Below, piece after piece: positions 32,417 through 40,600 of a stretch of DNA of 64,000 nucleotides. The notes beneath the pieces were generated by a model that searched no databases, had not been told where the DNA came from, and was given only the letters and a program-made list of their open reading frames with translations. The DNA is from Anaerolineae bacterium. GTDB lineage: Bacteria; Chloroflexota; Anaerolineae; Promineifilales; Promineifilaceae. The DNA is taken from contig JAHDWK010000033.1 of the NCBI GenBank assembly GCA_023382655.1, positions 1 to 64,000 on the forward strand. Direction: 5' to 3'. The position numbers were made by a program, and so were the translations under genes. Every line of letters begins with the position of its first letter. Positions within the stretch are counted from its first letter, which is position 1.

Positions 32417-34276
32417 CTAGCGGCTGCGTTCCAGGTCTTTAATGGCCATGTCTATCTGGTAAGTATCGTACTGCTCGCCGCCAAACATCGCCGGCGCATA
32501 AGACGTGACCCATGTTTGCACCAGTCTCGGTCTGTTGCGAATGTATAAAGGCGCCAACGGCATGATGCCGGCATCCCCAAAAAGGCGGTTTTCTAGCTGC
32601 CGGTAAATGCCAGCGCGTTCGTCAGCATCTAACAGGCCGTTTGCCTGGCGAATCAGGTCGTCTTCTTCAGTGCAAGGGCGGTTATGGCGGTTTTCGCTAT
32701 CCTCACAATGCAATAAATCACCCATCCAGTTGTTGGCGTCAGGGTAAAATGAGGACCAGGCCAGTTCCCATACATCTGGTCGCGCTGCGCCCGCATCACG
32801 CCGAGTATTCGCCAGCAAAATGCCAAATTGTACCTGTTCGATATTGATCTGACCCTCTGTGCAGCCCAACTCCTCGATCCACATACGCCGGATCAGTTCA
32901 GCTTGCTGCAACGACAGGTCTGACGCGCTGACAAGAAAAGTAAACGGGGGGATGAGTTGGCAGCTGCCGAACCCACTGGCCCCCAGTTGTTGGCGGGCAT
33001 AATCAGGGCTGTACCCCACCCCAACTTCACCAAAAGGAACGGAAGCGATAGCGCCGGGGGGAATGAGATGCTGCATCCCAATAGCGCCAACGCCAAACAA
33101 GGTCTCAACCAGTTCCTGGCGGTCAATGGCGGCAGCGAAGGCTCGCCGAACTTCGGGTTCACGGAAAATACCGCTATCAAAGTTAAAACCCAGGTAATGC
33201 ACGGTTTGTTCGGGAATCATTTCTAGACGGGTGGCAATGCGCTCCTCCGCAAAGTCTATATCCAGTTCAGCAACATTAACCAGGTCTAGCTGGCGTGCCT
33301 GCCACAAGTCGTAGGTACTATTACCTTGTTTGGCGTAATAAATGTTGATGACTTCTACATTTCCCTGGCGGGGTAGAGGCCATAGGGGATTTAGCTGTAA
33401 TGTTTGAAATTCGGCGCCCAGCGGGAAGTAGGGGCCGCTGGTCAGGAAGGGGACCTCTTCATCTGTTTGCCATCTGATTGATTGCCAATCATCGCCGAGG
33501 GTCGTGATAAATTCGGGCGGCAACGGCCGTGTAAACCACAAACTGGTCAATGTGAGAAAATGCGCCGCTGGTTTGGTGAGGGTAAATTCTAGAGTTGTGT
33601 CATTGAGAGCGACCACGCCGATGCGTTCCAGGTCGGTGGTGGTCGCGTTGGGTGTGGTATTGGCATGTTCGCAGCCGCGAATGATAAAAAGCGTGAAGGC
33701 GTCTGGGGTGTAGGGTTGATTGTTACAGGCGCGTTGAATGGCAAAAACAACATCACTGGCGGTGACAGGGCGCACTGACTGCACGTTGTAAAGGCCATCA
33801 GGCTGCCGGACGCCTGGCCTGACCCAGTAGATGTCATTGCGCAGGTGAAATGTCCAGATACGGCCGTTTTCGCTCACTTCCCAACTTTCGGCTAAGGCTG
33901 GTTCGATGCGGTTGGTACGGTGGTTGTACCGGGTAAGCCCCACAAACAAATTTTCGATCAAATCAATCCCATCCTGGCTGACGCTTTGTTGGGGATCAAT
34001 AGCCGGCAGTGTTTCCCGCTCAAAGCCAATGTCGAAGGTGACCGGGCCAATCTCTTCGCGGGACTGTGCGGTGGGTTGGGGTGTGGGAGTCGGTGTCAGT
34101 TCGATGATCCGGGTGATAACAATTTCTTCGCCGATGACTGTATGTACTTCTGTCACTACAATTTGTGCCGGTTCCTCCATGTTACCAGTGGTATTGCGAC
34201 AGCCAATAACCAACAGCAAGATCGTTGCCAGAACGACGATCAAGAAGACGCGTGTGGCCAGTGGAGAAAAGGACAT
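32417..34276 (-). CDS. Extracellular solute-binding lipoprotein, family 5 (Opp/Dpp type)
   Basis: The 619-aa protein begins MSFSPLATRVFLIVVLATILLLVIGCRN, a lipoprotein signal whose lipobox Cys follows VIG. I skip 8 upstream codons of the longer frame. The mature part is a type II periplasmic-binding fold of SBP_bac_5: IDLIENLFVGLTRYNHRTNRIEPALAESWEVSENGRIWTFHLRNDIYWV, then the dipeptide/oligopeptide-binding core and the C-terminal RNRPRLVQTW. Such proteins deliver peptides, nickel or sugars to ABC permeases. No permease or ATPase genes adjoin; rsmG lies downstream instead, which is unusual. The ligand cannot be named. Confidence 0.88.
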   Translation of the reverse strand: MSFSPLATRVFLIVVLATILLLVIGCRNTTGNMEEPAQIVVTEVHTVIGEEIVITRIIELTPTPTPQPTAQSREEIGPVTFDIGFERETLPAIDPQQSVSQDGIDLIENLFVGLTRYNHRTNRIEPALAESWEVSENGRIWTFHLRNDIYWVRPGVRQPDGLYNVQSVRPVTASDVVFAIQRACNNQPYTPDAFTLFIIRGCEHANTTPNATTTDLERIGVVALNDTTLEFTLTKPAAHFLTLTSLWFTRPLPPEFITTLGDDWQSIRWQTDEEVPFLTSGPYFPLGAEFQTLQLNPLWPLPRQGNVEVINIYYAKQGNSTYDLWQARQLDLVNVAELDIDFAEERIATRLEMIPEQTVHYLGFNFDSGIFREPEVRRAFAAAIDRQELVETLFGVGAIGMQHLIPPGAIASVPFGEVGVGYSPDYARQQLGASGFGSCQLIPPFTFLVSASDLSLQQAELIRRMWIEELGCTEGQINIEQVQFGILLANTRRDAGAARPDVWELAWSSFYPDANNWMGDLLHCEDSENRHNRPCTEEDDLIRQANGLLDADERAGIYRQLENRLFGDAGIMPLAPLYIRNRPRLVQTWVTSYAPAMFGGEQYDTYQIDMAIKDLERSR

Positions 34277-34535
34277 ACCTAGTTTACTCACGTACCCCAT
34301 GCTATCTTATGCGCCAGACGCCGACAAGTATTTTTCAGCGCAGACCTATAATCCAGTGTGCGCGAAAGTGGTTGGTTATGAGAGCGCTGGGTTGACGGCC
34401 GTGTGATGCTTGCGTGGTATAGGGGCGAGTAGTAATATAGTGACTGTTGTGAGTTTACAATAAAGTGATGGGATAGATAAACGCAAGATGATGTTAGGGG
34501 CCTTGAGATAATTCCAGCCCAAGGATTAAACGGTT

Positions 34536-35774
34536 ATGTATGAACGAGTCCTGGTAATTGATGATTCACAGGAAATCCGGGATTTTCTTTGTGAATACAT
34601 ATTACAACCAAAAGGCTTTGAGGTGATGCAAGCTTCTAATGGGTTGATGGGGCTGGAAATGGCGATTGCCAAAGAGCCGGATTTGATGATTGTTGACCAA
34701 CAAATGCCACGTCTGACTGGCCTGGAAGTGTTGGAAAAGCTGAAGGAGCGGGGTATTGAAATACCGGCTATCTTAGCCACAGCGCATGGGTCTGAGGAAA
34801 CGGCCGTTGCCGCTTTCCGTCTAGGCATCCGTGACTATGTTATCAAACCGTTTGACGCTGACGAAATCAGCGAGTCAGTAGACCGCGCTTTGCGCGAAAG
34901 CCGTTTGCAGCGTGAACGTGACCAGTTAGTGCAGCAGTTGATGGAAAGCAACTCCCAGTTGCAGCGACGCGCCCAGGAGCTAAATGTTTTGTATGGGGTG
35001 GGTAAGTCGGTGGCTTCGTCGCTTGATCTGGAAGAGGTGCTGCACCGGGTGGTAGAAGCGGCCGTTTATGTAGTAGGCGCCGAGGAAGGTTCCCTCATGT
35101 TGCTAGATGAAGAACATGGCGAACTTTATATCCGTGCTTCCAAAAATCTGGATTCAAAAGCGCGTTCCATGCGTAAACGAGTCAATGACAGCCTGGCGGG
35201 GAAGGTGCTGCAAACCAAACGGGCTATCGCTATTGGCAATGATTCACAGTGGAAACGCACCCATACGGCCTTGTTGGTCAAATCCCTTATCTATGTCCCC
35301 CTTATCTTGCAAAATAAACCAATTGGTGTTTTAGGCGTGACCAACCGTCTAAAAGAGACTTCATTTGATAGCAACGATACGCGTGCTTTGTCGGCGTTAG
35401 GTGGGTATGCCACCATCGCCATCAATAATGCCAACATCTATTCGGAAATTGAACGGGAACGAGAAACGCTGACGGCCGTAGTAGACCAAACAGATAATCC
35501 GGTGTTGGTAGTTGATGAGGAATTCAAAGTCATCTTGCTGAACAAATCTGCGCGAGAATTATTCCAATTGCCCGATGCCAAACTGTCCGGTATCCCTTTG
35601 CAAAAGCTGGTAAAGGACCCGGCCGTTGTGGAGTTTGTGATGCAGCCTGAAGATACTGTTGTGGATACAGAGGGGGAGTTTGTGTTGGCCGACGGCCGTA
35701 CATATTATGTGCAGTTAGCCATTATTCAGGGTGGTAGCTCTCGGTCTGTTTTGATGCGACGAGTCGAAAACTAG
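34536..35774 (+). CDS. REC-GAF-PAS protein without output domain
   Basis: The 412-aa protein has an N-terminal receiver (RVLVIDDSQEIRDFL, phospho-acceptor in LMIVDQQMP, Thr in ILATAHG, Lys in YVIKPFD). A coiled linker comes next (RDQLVQQLMESNSQLQRRAQELNVL). A GAF domain follows (about 165-300, ASSLDLEEVLHRVVEAAV...GVLGVTNR). A C-terminal PAS-like domain ends it (about 315-405, VDQTDNPVLVVDEEFKVILLNKSARELF). It lacks histidine-kinase, GGDEF or DNA-binding output, so it may act by protein interaction with other kinases. Its first 300 residues resemble the hybrid kinase at 62062 in order and motifs (IDDS.EI, DAFRLG..DYVIKPF), suggesting it is a truncated paralogue. Its stop overlaps the convergent small ORF in a shared CTAG. 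Confidence 0.82.
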   Translation: MYERVLVIDDSQEIRDFLCEYILQPKGFEVMQASNGLMGLEMAIAKEPDLMIVDQQMPRLTGLEVLEKLKERGIEIPAILATAHGSEETAVAAFRLGIRDYVIKPFDADEISESVDRALRESRLQRERDQLVQQLMESNSQLQRRAQELNVLYGVGKSVASSLDLEEVLHRVVEAAVYVVGAEEGSLMLLDEEHGELYIRASKNLDSKARSMRKRVNDSLAGKVLQTKRAIAIGNDSQWKRTHTALLVKSLIYVPLILQNKPIGVLGVTNRLKETSFDSNDTRALSALGGYATIAINNANIYSEIERERETLTAVVDQTDNPVLVVDEEFKVILLNKSARELFQLPDAKLSGIPLQKLVKDPAVVEFVMQPEDTVVDTEGEFVLADGRTYYVQLAIIQGGSSRSVLMRRVEN

Positions 35775-35995
35775 GGGGTCTTCATCCCTAGCCAGAAGTG
35801 GTGCGGCAGCACGGTGCGTAACGGCCGTACTTCTGTCCGGCCCACTTCTTTTTTTTGGGCCAGCATAACCGGATTTACCAGGCACAGTTCCGGCAACCGG
35901 CCATACTTTTGTTCATAATACTCAACCGCGCGCAAAATTTTCTCATCAAACGGCCGTTTGACATCATTATCAAGCCATAACATTCCTACGTTCAT
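35771..35995 (-). CDS. Small conserved-looking protein downstream of FtsK-like ATPase
   Basis: The 74-aa protein (MNVGMLWLDNDVKRPFDEKILRAVEYYEQKYGRLPELCLVNP...) is compact and has plausible amino-acid use, with the helical motif KILRAVEYYEQKYGRLPE. I select ATG 35995 because GGGAG lies 8 nt upstream, whereas the ATG at 36001 is only about 1 nt from it. No family is recognised with certainty. The position right after the FtsK-like gene on the same strand suggests a shared operon and SOS control. It ends in a CTAG that also contains the stop of the convergent gene. Confidence 0.6.
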   Translation of the reverse strand: MNVGMLWLDNDVKRPFDEKILRAVEYYEQKYGRLPELCLVNPVMLAQKKEVGRTEVRPLRTVLPHHFWLGMKTP

Positions 35996-36092
35996 TGCCA
36001 TTCTCCCTGTTAGTTCATCGTAACAGTTTCAGCCAGCCTCCCAAAGTCGTTCCCGAAAACCAAAATCCAGTTTAGAAACGCGAGCGTTCCAA

Positions 36093-37295
36093 TTAACTTG
36101 TGAACTCAATGCCCGATGTGGTAGCTGTAAATACCTGCGACTTGTTCTCATCGGGTTTTTCCGAGGCAATCGCGAGTTGTTCCAATTGAATCTGCTGCGC
36201 CAACAGCGGTTGAGGGCGACGGCGTTGTAGAGCATCTAGCGTTAATTGCAGGTCATATTCGCCAATATAAGCTGCTTGAAAGTGCAGCACCTCACCATCA
36301 ATCACTGCCAGGAAATCTCCTTGTCCCAACAAATATTCGGCCTGTGTCCCCGGCATATCAGCCGCGGCTGCTGCTTGAGTCGCATGGTTTACCTTTCCCA
36401 CCACACGCCCCGGTAGGTTCATGCGGAAGGGACTATTTAATGATTCTGCTTCCGGATTGTTTGTGGTCAGTATCAGATGAATGCCGACGGCTGGGCCGCG
36501 TTGTAAGAGCAGCACAATGCTCTCCATTAGTTGCTGTTTGTCGCCTTCTGATTGCATCAAATTGACCACTTCGTCAATCATCACCACGATCTTGGGCGTA
36601 TTCATCCGTTGCTCTTGCCGGTAAAGACACTCCCCGCTAAGGAAGTCGAGCAGTTCCCGGTAATCGTCGGCGTCATAGGCAACAGGGCTTAACATATGAG
36701 GCAGGTAGGAGAGTGGTTCCAACGGGGTGAAGCCTTTGTATTTACCGGCTGTACTGCCGTCCAAAACCATCAACTGTAATTGGGACTGCCGGTGCAGCAG
36801 TGCCAGCGAAAGAGCCATCGTGCGCAGCAAAGAGGTTTTGCCCGCCTGATCTACACCTGCTACCAGGAGATGGGGCAGATTGTCAGCAGAAAATTGCCAG
36901 CAAAGCGGACGGCCGTGTTCGTCCAGCCCCAGTACCATTGTCAACGGTTGTAATGGCGGTGTCATCGCCATAAGATCCAATAGGGAAACAGGGACATCTT
37001 CCGTTCGCGCCACGTGTAACTGCCATCCGCCTGCGTGTGGTACCAGTTCGCCATCAGCCGCCCCTAAAGCTGCCAGCAATTCTTGTTTCATGTGGCGCAA
37101 TCTGTCCAGGCTGCTGCCGACATGGGCTGCCAGATCAAAGCGAATCCAACGGGGCTGCACAAAACCACCGGCTACCCGTGCGGCTACATCATGGTTAGTG
37201 AGTACATTTTCAATCCGCCGTGACTGTATTTCTAACTGGTACTGCAACCTTTTCTCCTGCATGAGCTTACGCCACTCTCCATTTTCACTCATCAT
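36093..37295 (-). CDS. Solo FtsK/SpoIIIE-type ATPase
   Basis: This 400-aa soluble ATPase carries the FtsK domain only. Walker A is HLLVAGVDQAGKTSLLRTM (G-x4-GKT), preceded by the characteristic FSADNLPHLLVAG. Walker B is KIVVMIDEV. The later FtsK motif is GIHLILTTNNPEAESLNSPFRMNLPGRVVGKV, then YLLGQGDFLAV. There is no transmembrane segment and no gamma (KOPS-reading) winged helix, unlike the chromosomal FtsK translocase. Possible roles include DNA pumping in repair or conjugation-like processes. It is immediately downstream of lexA on the same strand, beyond a strong terminator. It has its own GAACATATGTGC box 38-49 bp upstream, so SOS induction is plausible. Confidence 0.8.
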   Translation of the reverse strand: MMSENGEWRKLMQEKRLQYQLEIQSRRIENVLTNHDVAARVAGGFVQPRWIRFDLAAHVGSSLDRLRHMKQELLAALGAADGELVPHAGGWQLHVARTEDVPVSLLDLMAMTPPLQPLTMVLGLDEHGRPLCWQFSADNLPHLLVAGVDQAGKTSLLRTMALSLALLHRQSQLQLMVLDGSTAGKYKGFTPLEPLSYLPHMLSPVAYDADDYRELLDFLSGECLYRQEQRMNTPKIVVMIDEVVNLMQSEGDKQQLMESIVLLLQRGPAVGIHLILTTNNPEAESLNSPFRMNLPGRVVGKVNHATQAAAAADMPGTQAEYLLGQGDFLAVIDGEVLHFQAAYIGEYDLQLTLDALQRRRPQPLLAQQIQLEQLAIASEKPDENKSQVFTATTSGIEFTS

Positions 37296-37332
37296 TATTT
37301 CCCTTTATGAGAGCGTACATCATTTTCCTTTA

Positions 37333-37344
37333 GCACATATGTTC
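37333..37344 (-). promoter_or_regulatory. LexA-box-like site upstream of the FtsK-like gene
   Basis: On the minus strand it reads GAACATATGTGC, one mismatch from the Gram-positive SOS box GAACN4GTTC. It lies 38-49 bp before the ATPase start. A TTAACA-N17-TGCTAA promoter-like pair overlaps it, with the box in the spacer as for lexA itself. Confidence 0.55.
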
Positions 37345-37356
37345 TTGTATTTTGTT

Positions 37357-37384
37357 AAAAAAAAGGACGGCCGTATGCCGTCCT
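37357..37384 (-). terminator. Intrinsic terminator of lexA
   Basis: Arms AGGACGGC/GCCGTCCT (37364-37371 and 37377-37384) form an 8-bp stem. In lexA orientation they are followed by 8 T residues (A-run at 37357-37364 on the plus strand). This is the clearest Rho-independent terminator in the window. Its loop region includes an ACGGCCGT. Confidence 0.85.
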
Positions 37385-37406
37385 GCTCATTTCTACCGAT
37401 TGCTCA

Positions 37407-38090
37407 TCAGTTTGCTGTTTGCCGAAGCACCAGCATCACCTTTCCCTGCACCTGTACTTCACCAGGTTCCACAAAGATCGGCTCCATTGTCGGATTGGCC
37501 GGTTGCAGCCGAATCTTGTCTCCTTCATGGAAAAAATACTTTAGGGTCGTCGTGTCGTCAGTCAGCCACACAGCGACCATATCTCCGTTGCGGGCACTGT
37601 TATCCTGGCGCATGATCACGATGTCACCATCATTAACCATCGCATCAATCATTGAGTACCCACTCACCCGCAGGGCAAACAGATCATCGGTGCGCCCTGG
37701 CAGCATCGTGGAGCTTACCTCGATAGCGTCTTCTTCATCGTAAACGGCAAAGCTATCATGCCCAACTTCAATGGGTTCACCAGCGACAATGTGTCCTAAA
37801 AGGGGTACCCGCACCAGATTGGCGATGGCCTGAGTCACGGCCGTCTGTGCATTTGCCATTGCTTTACCCATTTGGCTGGTTAAACGCAAACCGCGTGACA
37901 CATCCGCGTCACGCTCTAGCAGTCCCATTTCTTTGAGCCGGGTCAGGTTGTAATTTACCACCGAGGTTGAGGTGATACCCACTGCACTCCCTATCTCCCG
38001 TATGGTGGGTGGACGGCCGTGTTCTCCAACATAAGATTGAATATAGGCCAATATACTCTTTTGCCGGTCTGACAATGGTTTTTCACTCAT
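37407..38090 (-). CDS. lexA: LexA repressor
   Basis: LexA represses SOS genes and self-cleaves when RecA filaments form. The 227-aa product has a winged helix at the N-terminus (PPTIREIGSAVGITSTSVVNYNLTRLKEMGLLERD). It has the cleavage site Ala103-Gly104 in GHIVAGEP and the catalytic dyad Ser146 (GYSMIDA) and Lys184 (TTLKYF) of the S24 fold. Its promoter is a TTGACA-N17-TATACT pair with GAACN4GTTC lying in the spacer, so autoregulation is predicted from sequence alone. A GGAG Shine-Dalgarno precedes the ATG. The strong terminator downstream separates it from the FtsK-like gene, which has its own box. Confidence 0.95.
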   Translation of the reverse strand: MSEKPLSDRQKSILAYIQSYVGEHGRPPTIREIGSAVGITSTSVVNYNLTRLKEMGLLERDADVSRGLRLTSQMGKAMANAQTAVTQAIANLVRVPLLGHIVAGEPIEVGHDSFAVYDEEDAIEVSSTMLPGRTDDLFALRVSGYSMIDAMVNDGDIVIMRQDNSARNGDMVAVWLTDDTTTLKYFFHEGDKIRLQPANPTMEPIFVEPGEVQVQGKVMLVLRQTAN

Positions 38091-38112
38091 AGTGGATTAC
38101 TCCTGGTTAAAT

Positions 38113-38130
38113 CATGTTTTCTAGAACATG
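38113..38130 (-). promoter_or_regulatory. Palindrome in the lexA leader
   Basis: CATGTT-TTCTAG-AACATG is an 18-bp perfect-armed palindrome between the transcription start and the lexA Shine-Dalgarno. It contains a GAAC half-site and could be a second operator, but the spacing differs from GAACN4GTTC. Confidence 0.4.
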
Positions 38131-38152
38131 TTTGCCGCTCATTTGTTCTGAG

Positions 38153-38181
38153 AGTATACAAGAACAACTGTTCGGTGTCAA
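38153..38181 (-). promoter_or_regulatory. lexA promoter with SOS box in the spacer
   Basis: On the minus strand TTGACA (38176-38181) and TATACT (38153-38158) are separated by exactly 17 bp. The spacer contains GAACAGTTGTTC (38162-38173), matching GAACN4GTTC. LexA bound there would block RNA polymerase. Confidence 0.85.
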
Positions 38182-38205
38182 GCAGGAATTTACATAAACA
38201 TACTG

Positions 38206-39378
38206 TTAAACGAGGAAGTGTTTGGCAGGGTTCTTTTCACTCAAGATCGGCCGGGACATTTGGAAAGGTGACAGGTCGGTCGGGATGGCGTCGGCGCCGG
38301 TAGTCACCAGCTCGCCCAGGAGTTTGCCGATGAGGGAGGCGAATTTGAAGGCGTGACCGGCGCCGATGGCCACGGCCACTTGGGGATGACCGGGCAAGGT
38401 GTCTATGACAAAATCGCGATCAGGCGTCAGGGTGTACAGGCAGGTTTTGGTCAAAATGGGCGGGCCGTAGCCGCCCGGCAGCAGGCGTTTGGTAAAGTCA
38501 GTTACCCGTTGCGCGTTGGCCGGGTTAGGTGTAAAGGTGCGGCTCACGGCCGTGACCTCTGCCCCACCCACATCTTGCGCCACCTTGATCCCCGCCTCTC
38601 CGTACACCGGGAATCCGTAGTAACAGGGGTCGTCCATCCATATCCAAACGGGGAACCGCTCCCGCGCAAAGGCTGCCGGGTCAGGCGTGGCAAAATACAT
38701 CACTTGTTCCTGCGTCACAGTCAACGGCAAATGCCAGCCAAAATGTGCCAATGCCTCATTGCTCCAGGCCCCACCGGTTATGATCAGGTAGCGACATTGA
38801 TACCTGGCTTTGTCCGTGATGATGATAATTTCAGCGTCGCTGTCATGCACGGCCGTGACCTTTTCATCATCCTGCAATACGACCCCATACGCTTGAGCCA
38901 GGCGCAGATGCGCCGCATTGCATTTGGCGGCGGGGGTGATGCCGCTTTCCGCCTGGAAAATGGCCTGCACATCATCCGTCAGGTGAAACTGAGGCCAGCG
39001 ATACCGTACTTCGGCCGCCGATAGCCATGCAAACGGCACACCACAGGCAGCCATGCTTTCCGTATAATCGGCGCTGGGAATGGCGGCGTTGGCGGGGAAG
39101 AAGTCCAGGCCACCCGTCTTGAGGATCAGTGATTCTCCGGCATCTGCTTCCAACGCCGCCCACGCCTGATACGCCTGTTTGGCCAGGGCCACATAGGCTG
39201 GGGTGTGGTAAGAAAGCCGGATGATACGTGAATGGTCTTGCGACCCGCCGCGCCCATGGCCGATCTCAAATTGCTCCAGACCAAGAACGTCACGGCCGTA
39301 GCGCCGCCCCAACCAATACGCCGCCCCACTGCCAATGCCGCCCAAACCGAGGATGATGACTTCGTAGGATGTTTTCAT
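38206..39378 (-). CDS. Monomeric sarcosine oxidase / N-methyl-amino-acid oxidase family
   Basis: This 390-aa flavoenzyme oxidises N-methyl amines such as sarcosine or N-methyltryptophan, with release of formaldehyde and H2O2. The FAD fold opens with VIILGLGGIGSGAAYWLGRRYGRDVLGLEQFEIGH. RGGSQDHSRIIRLSYH is the typical SoxA/MTOX signature. The covalent-flavin Cys is expected at TKTCLYTLTPDRDFVIDTLPGHPQV, with GAGHAFKFASLIGK after it. It is the first gene of a minus-strand run with a Rieske oxygenase and two hydrolases, suggesting breakdown of methylated amino compounds (glycine-betaine-like). The exact substrate is not determined. Confidence 0.88.
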   Translation of the reverse strand: MKTSYEVIILGLGGIGSGAAYWLGRRYGRDVLGLEQFEIGHGRGGSQDHSRIIRLSYHTPAYVALAKQAYQAWAALEADAGESLILKTGGLDFFPANAAIPSADYTESMAACGVPFAWLSAAEVRYRWPQFHLTDDVQAIFQAESGITPAAKCNAAHLRLAQAYGVVLQDDEKVTAVHDSDAEIIIITDKARYQCRYLIITGGAWSNEALAHFGWHLPLTVTQEQVMYFATPDPAAFARERFPVWIWMDDPCYYGFPVYGEAGIKVAQDVGGAEVTAVSRTFTPNPANAQRVTDFTKRLLPGGYGPPILTKTCLYTLTPDRDFVIDTLPGHPQVAVAIGAGHAFKFASLIGKLLGELVTTGADAIPTDLSPFQMSRPILSEKNPAKHFLV

Positions 39379-39391
39379 TTGGCCTTCAGGG

Positions 39392-39424
39392 GATTAGAGA
39401 TTGGAGATTGCCCAATCTCTAATC
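39392..39424. repeat. GATTAGAGATTGG hairpin upstream of the oxidase
   Basis: Arms GATTAGAGATTGG (39392-39404) and CCAATCTCTAATC (39412-39424) pair perfectly over 13 bp. The right arm contains the stop codon of the Rieske gene. Confidence 0.85.
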
Positions 39425-40543
39425 AACTCTTTCCGCAATATACCGCCGAATATCCAGGCTCAAATCTTCCATTGGCGCATAGTAGCCGTGTTGGAAGACG
39501 CGGCTGTTCATGCCGCGCTGCACACCTTCACATACCACCCAATCCTGCCGGTTCACGAGGTCCCAGAATTCAACCGCATCGCGGGGATCAAAGTCCGGTT
39601 TGGCGATTTCGTCCAGGTGGAAGAGAAAGTCACAGACAACGGCCGTGTGCCCCGTATCCATCGGCCACAAGGTAAACGCCGCCACATGATCACACGACAG
39701 GCTGACCATCAAATTGGGGTAGATCAGTTCCCCTTTGTGGCGCACCTGCTCCTCTGATGACAGATCGGGAAAGGGGGCGCGGTTGGTGGTGCCGGTGAGG
39801 GTGAAGGTGTATGTGCCTTCGGCCTGGGGAATGCCATCTTCCCACTCCAGGCTGTTGCCGCCGCGCTCTTTGAAGGCGGGCACAATCCGGCATAATTCCG
39901 GGTGAACGGAGCCGCAATGGTAACACTCGTTGTAGTTTTCCACGATCACTTTCCAGTTGGCAGCCACCAGATAAACCAACCGCTGCACCGTGCGCAAATC
40001 GGCTAGCGGGTAACGCTGGACGCGATTGGCAATCTGGCCCAGTTGTTCGAACAGGCTTTGTGTGGCCTGGTCTGGGGTGAGGTGTAGGAAGATGAAACCA
40101 CCCCAGGTTTCCAGCCCTACCGAGTAAAGGGTGAATTCGTCCCGGCACAGGCCATCTGTTTCGTCCAGGAAGGGGGTGTTACGCACACGGCCGTCCAACT
40201 CATAACTCCAGGCGTGATAGGGGCAGTGGATGACGCCGCGAAAATGGCCGGTGGGGGGCACGGCCGTACCCTCTACCAATTCCGCCTTATCCAGCACCAA
40301 CTGGCTGCCGCGATGGCGGCACACATTGTAATGCGCCCGCAGTTCACCCGACCGGGTACGGGTGACAATGATGCTCTCGCCCGCCACCTCCACCAACAGG
40401 TAATCGCCGGGGTTGGGCAGCGATTCGGTGCGTCCCACACAAAACTATTCCCGGCAAAAAATCTGCTCCTTCTCCCGCGCAAAAAACGCCGGGTCCACAT
40501 AGGCGGCGCGGGGTAGTGTGGGTTCTAGCGTTGTCTGGGTCAT
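39419..40543 (-). pseudogene. Rieske non-heme iron oxygenase alpha subunit with in-frame amber codon
   Basis: The full frame starts at ATG 40543 (MTQTTLEPTLPRAAYVDPAF...) after an AAGAGG Shine-Dalgarno. Codon 33 is TAG (40445-40447), where the family normally has Trp in a F-C-R-E-W-F-C-V-G-R-type motif. The frame is otherwise continuous to 39419. Downstream, the Rieske centre is intact (NVCRHRGSQ and CPYHAWSYE: CxH and CxxH). The mononuclear-iron site is suggested by ENYNECYHCGSVHPEL. It resembles choline/betaine/carnitine monooxygenases that demethylate quaternary amines. The TGG to TAG change is a single nucleotide, so recent inactivation, polymorphism or readthrough must be distinguished. 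Translation could also restart at GTG 40438, just before the Rieske domain. Confidence 0.85.
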
Positions 40544-40565
40544 TGGTAATCCTCTTTTCAAGGAA

Positions 40566-40600
40566 GGGAGGCTTTAGCCGATGGTCGGCTAAAGCCTCCC
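40566..40600. repeat. Perfect hairpin between Rieske and S15 genes
   Basis: Sixteen-bp arms (40566-40581 and 40585-40600) with a TGG loop. The right arm overlaps the S15 hydrolase stop. It has no T-run. It is one of the longest perfect stems in the window. Confidence 0.9.

Noticed and set aside
37407..38090. lexA considered as a phage CI-type repressor
   Set aside because: The winged-helix sequence, Ala-Gly cleavage site and SOS box in its promoter fit LexA, and there are no phage genes nearby.
40439..40447. TAG in the Rieske gene read as pyrrolysine or stop-codon reassignment
   Set aside because: Other genes here terminate normally at TAG (rpoD, the REC-GAF-PAS protein), and no pyl genes are visible; mutation is simpler.
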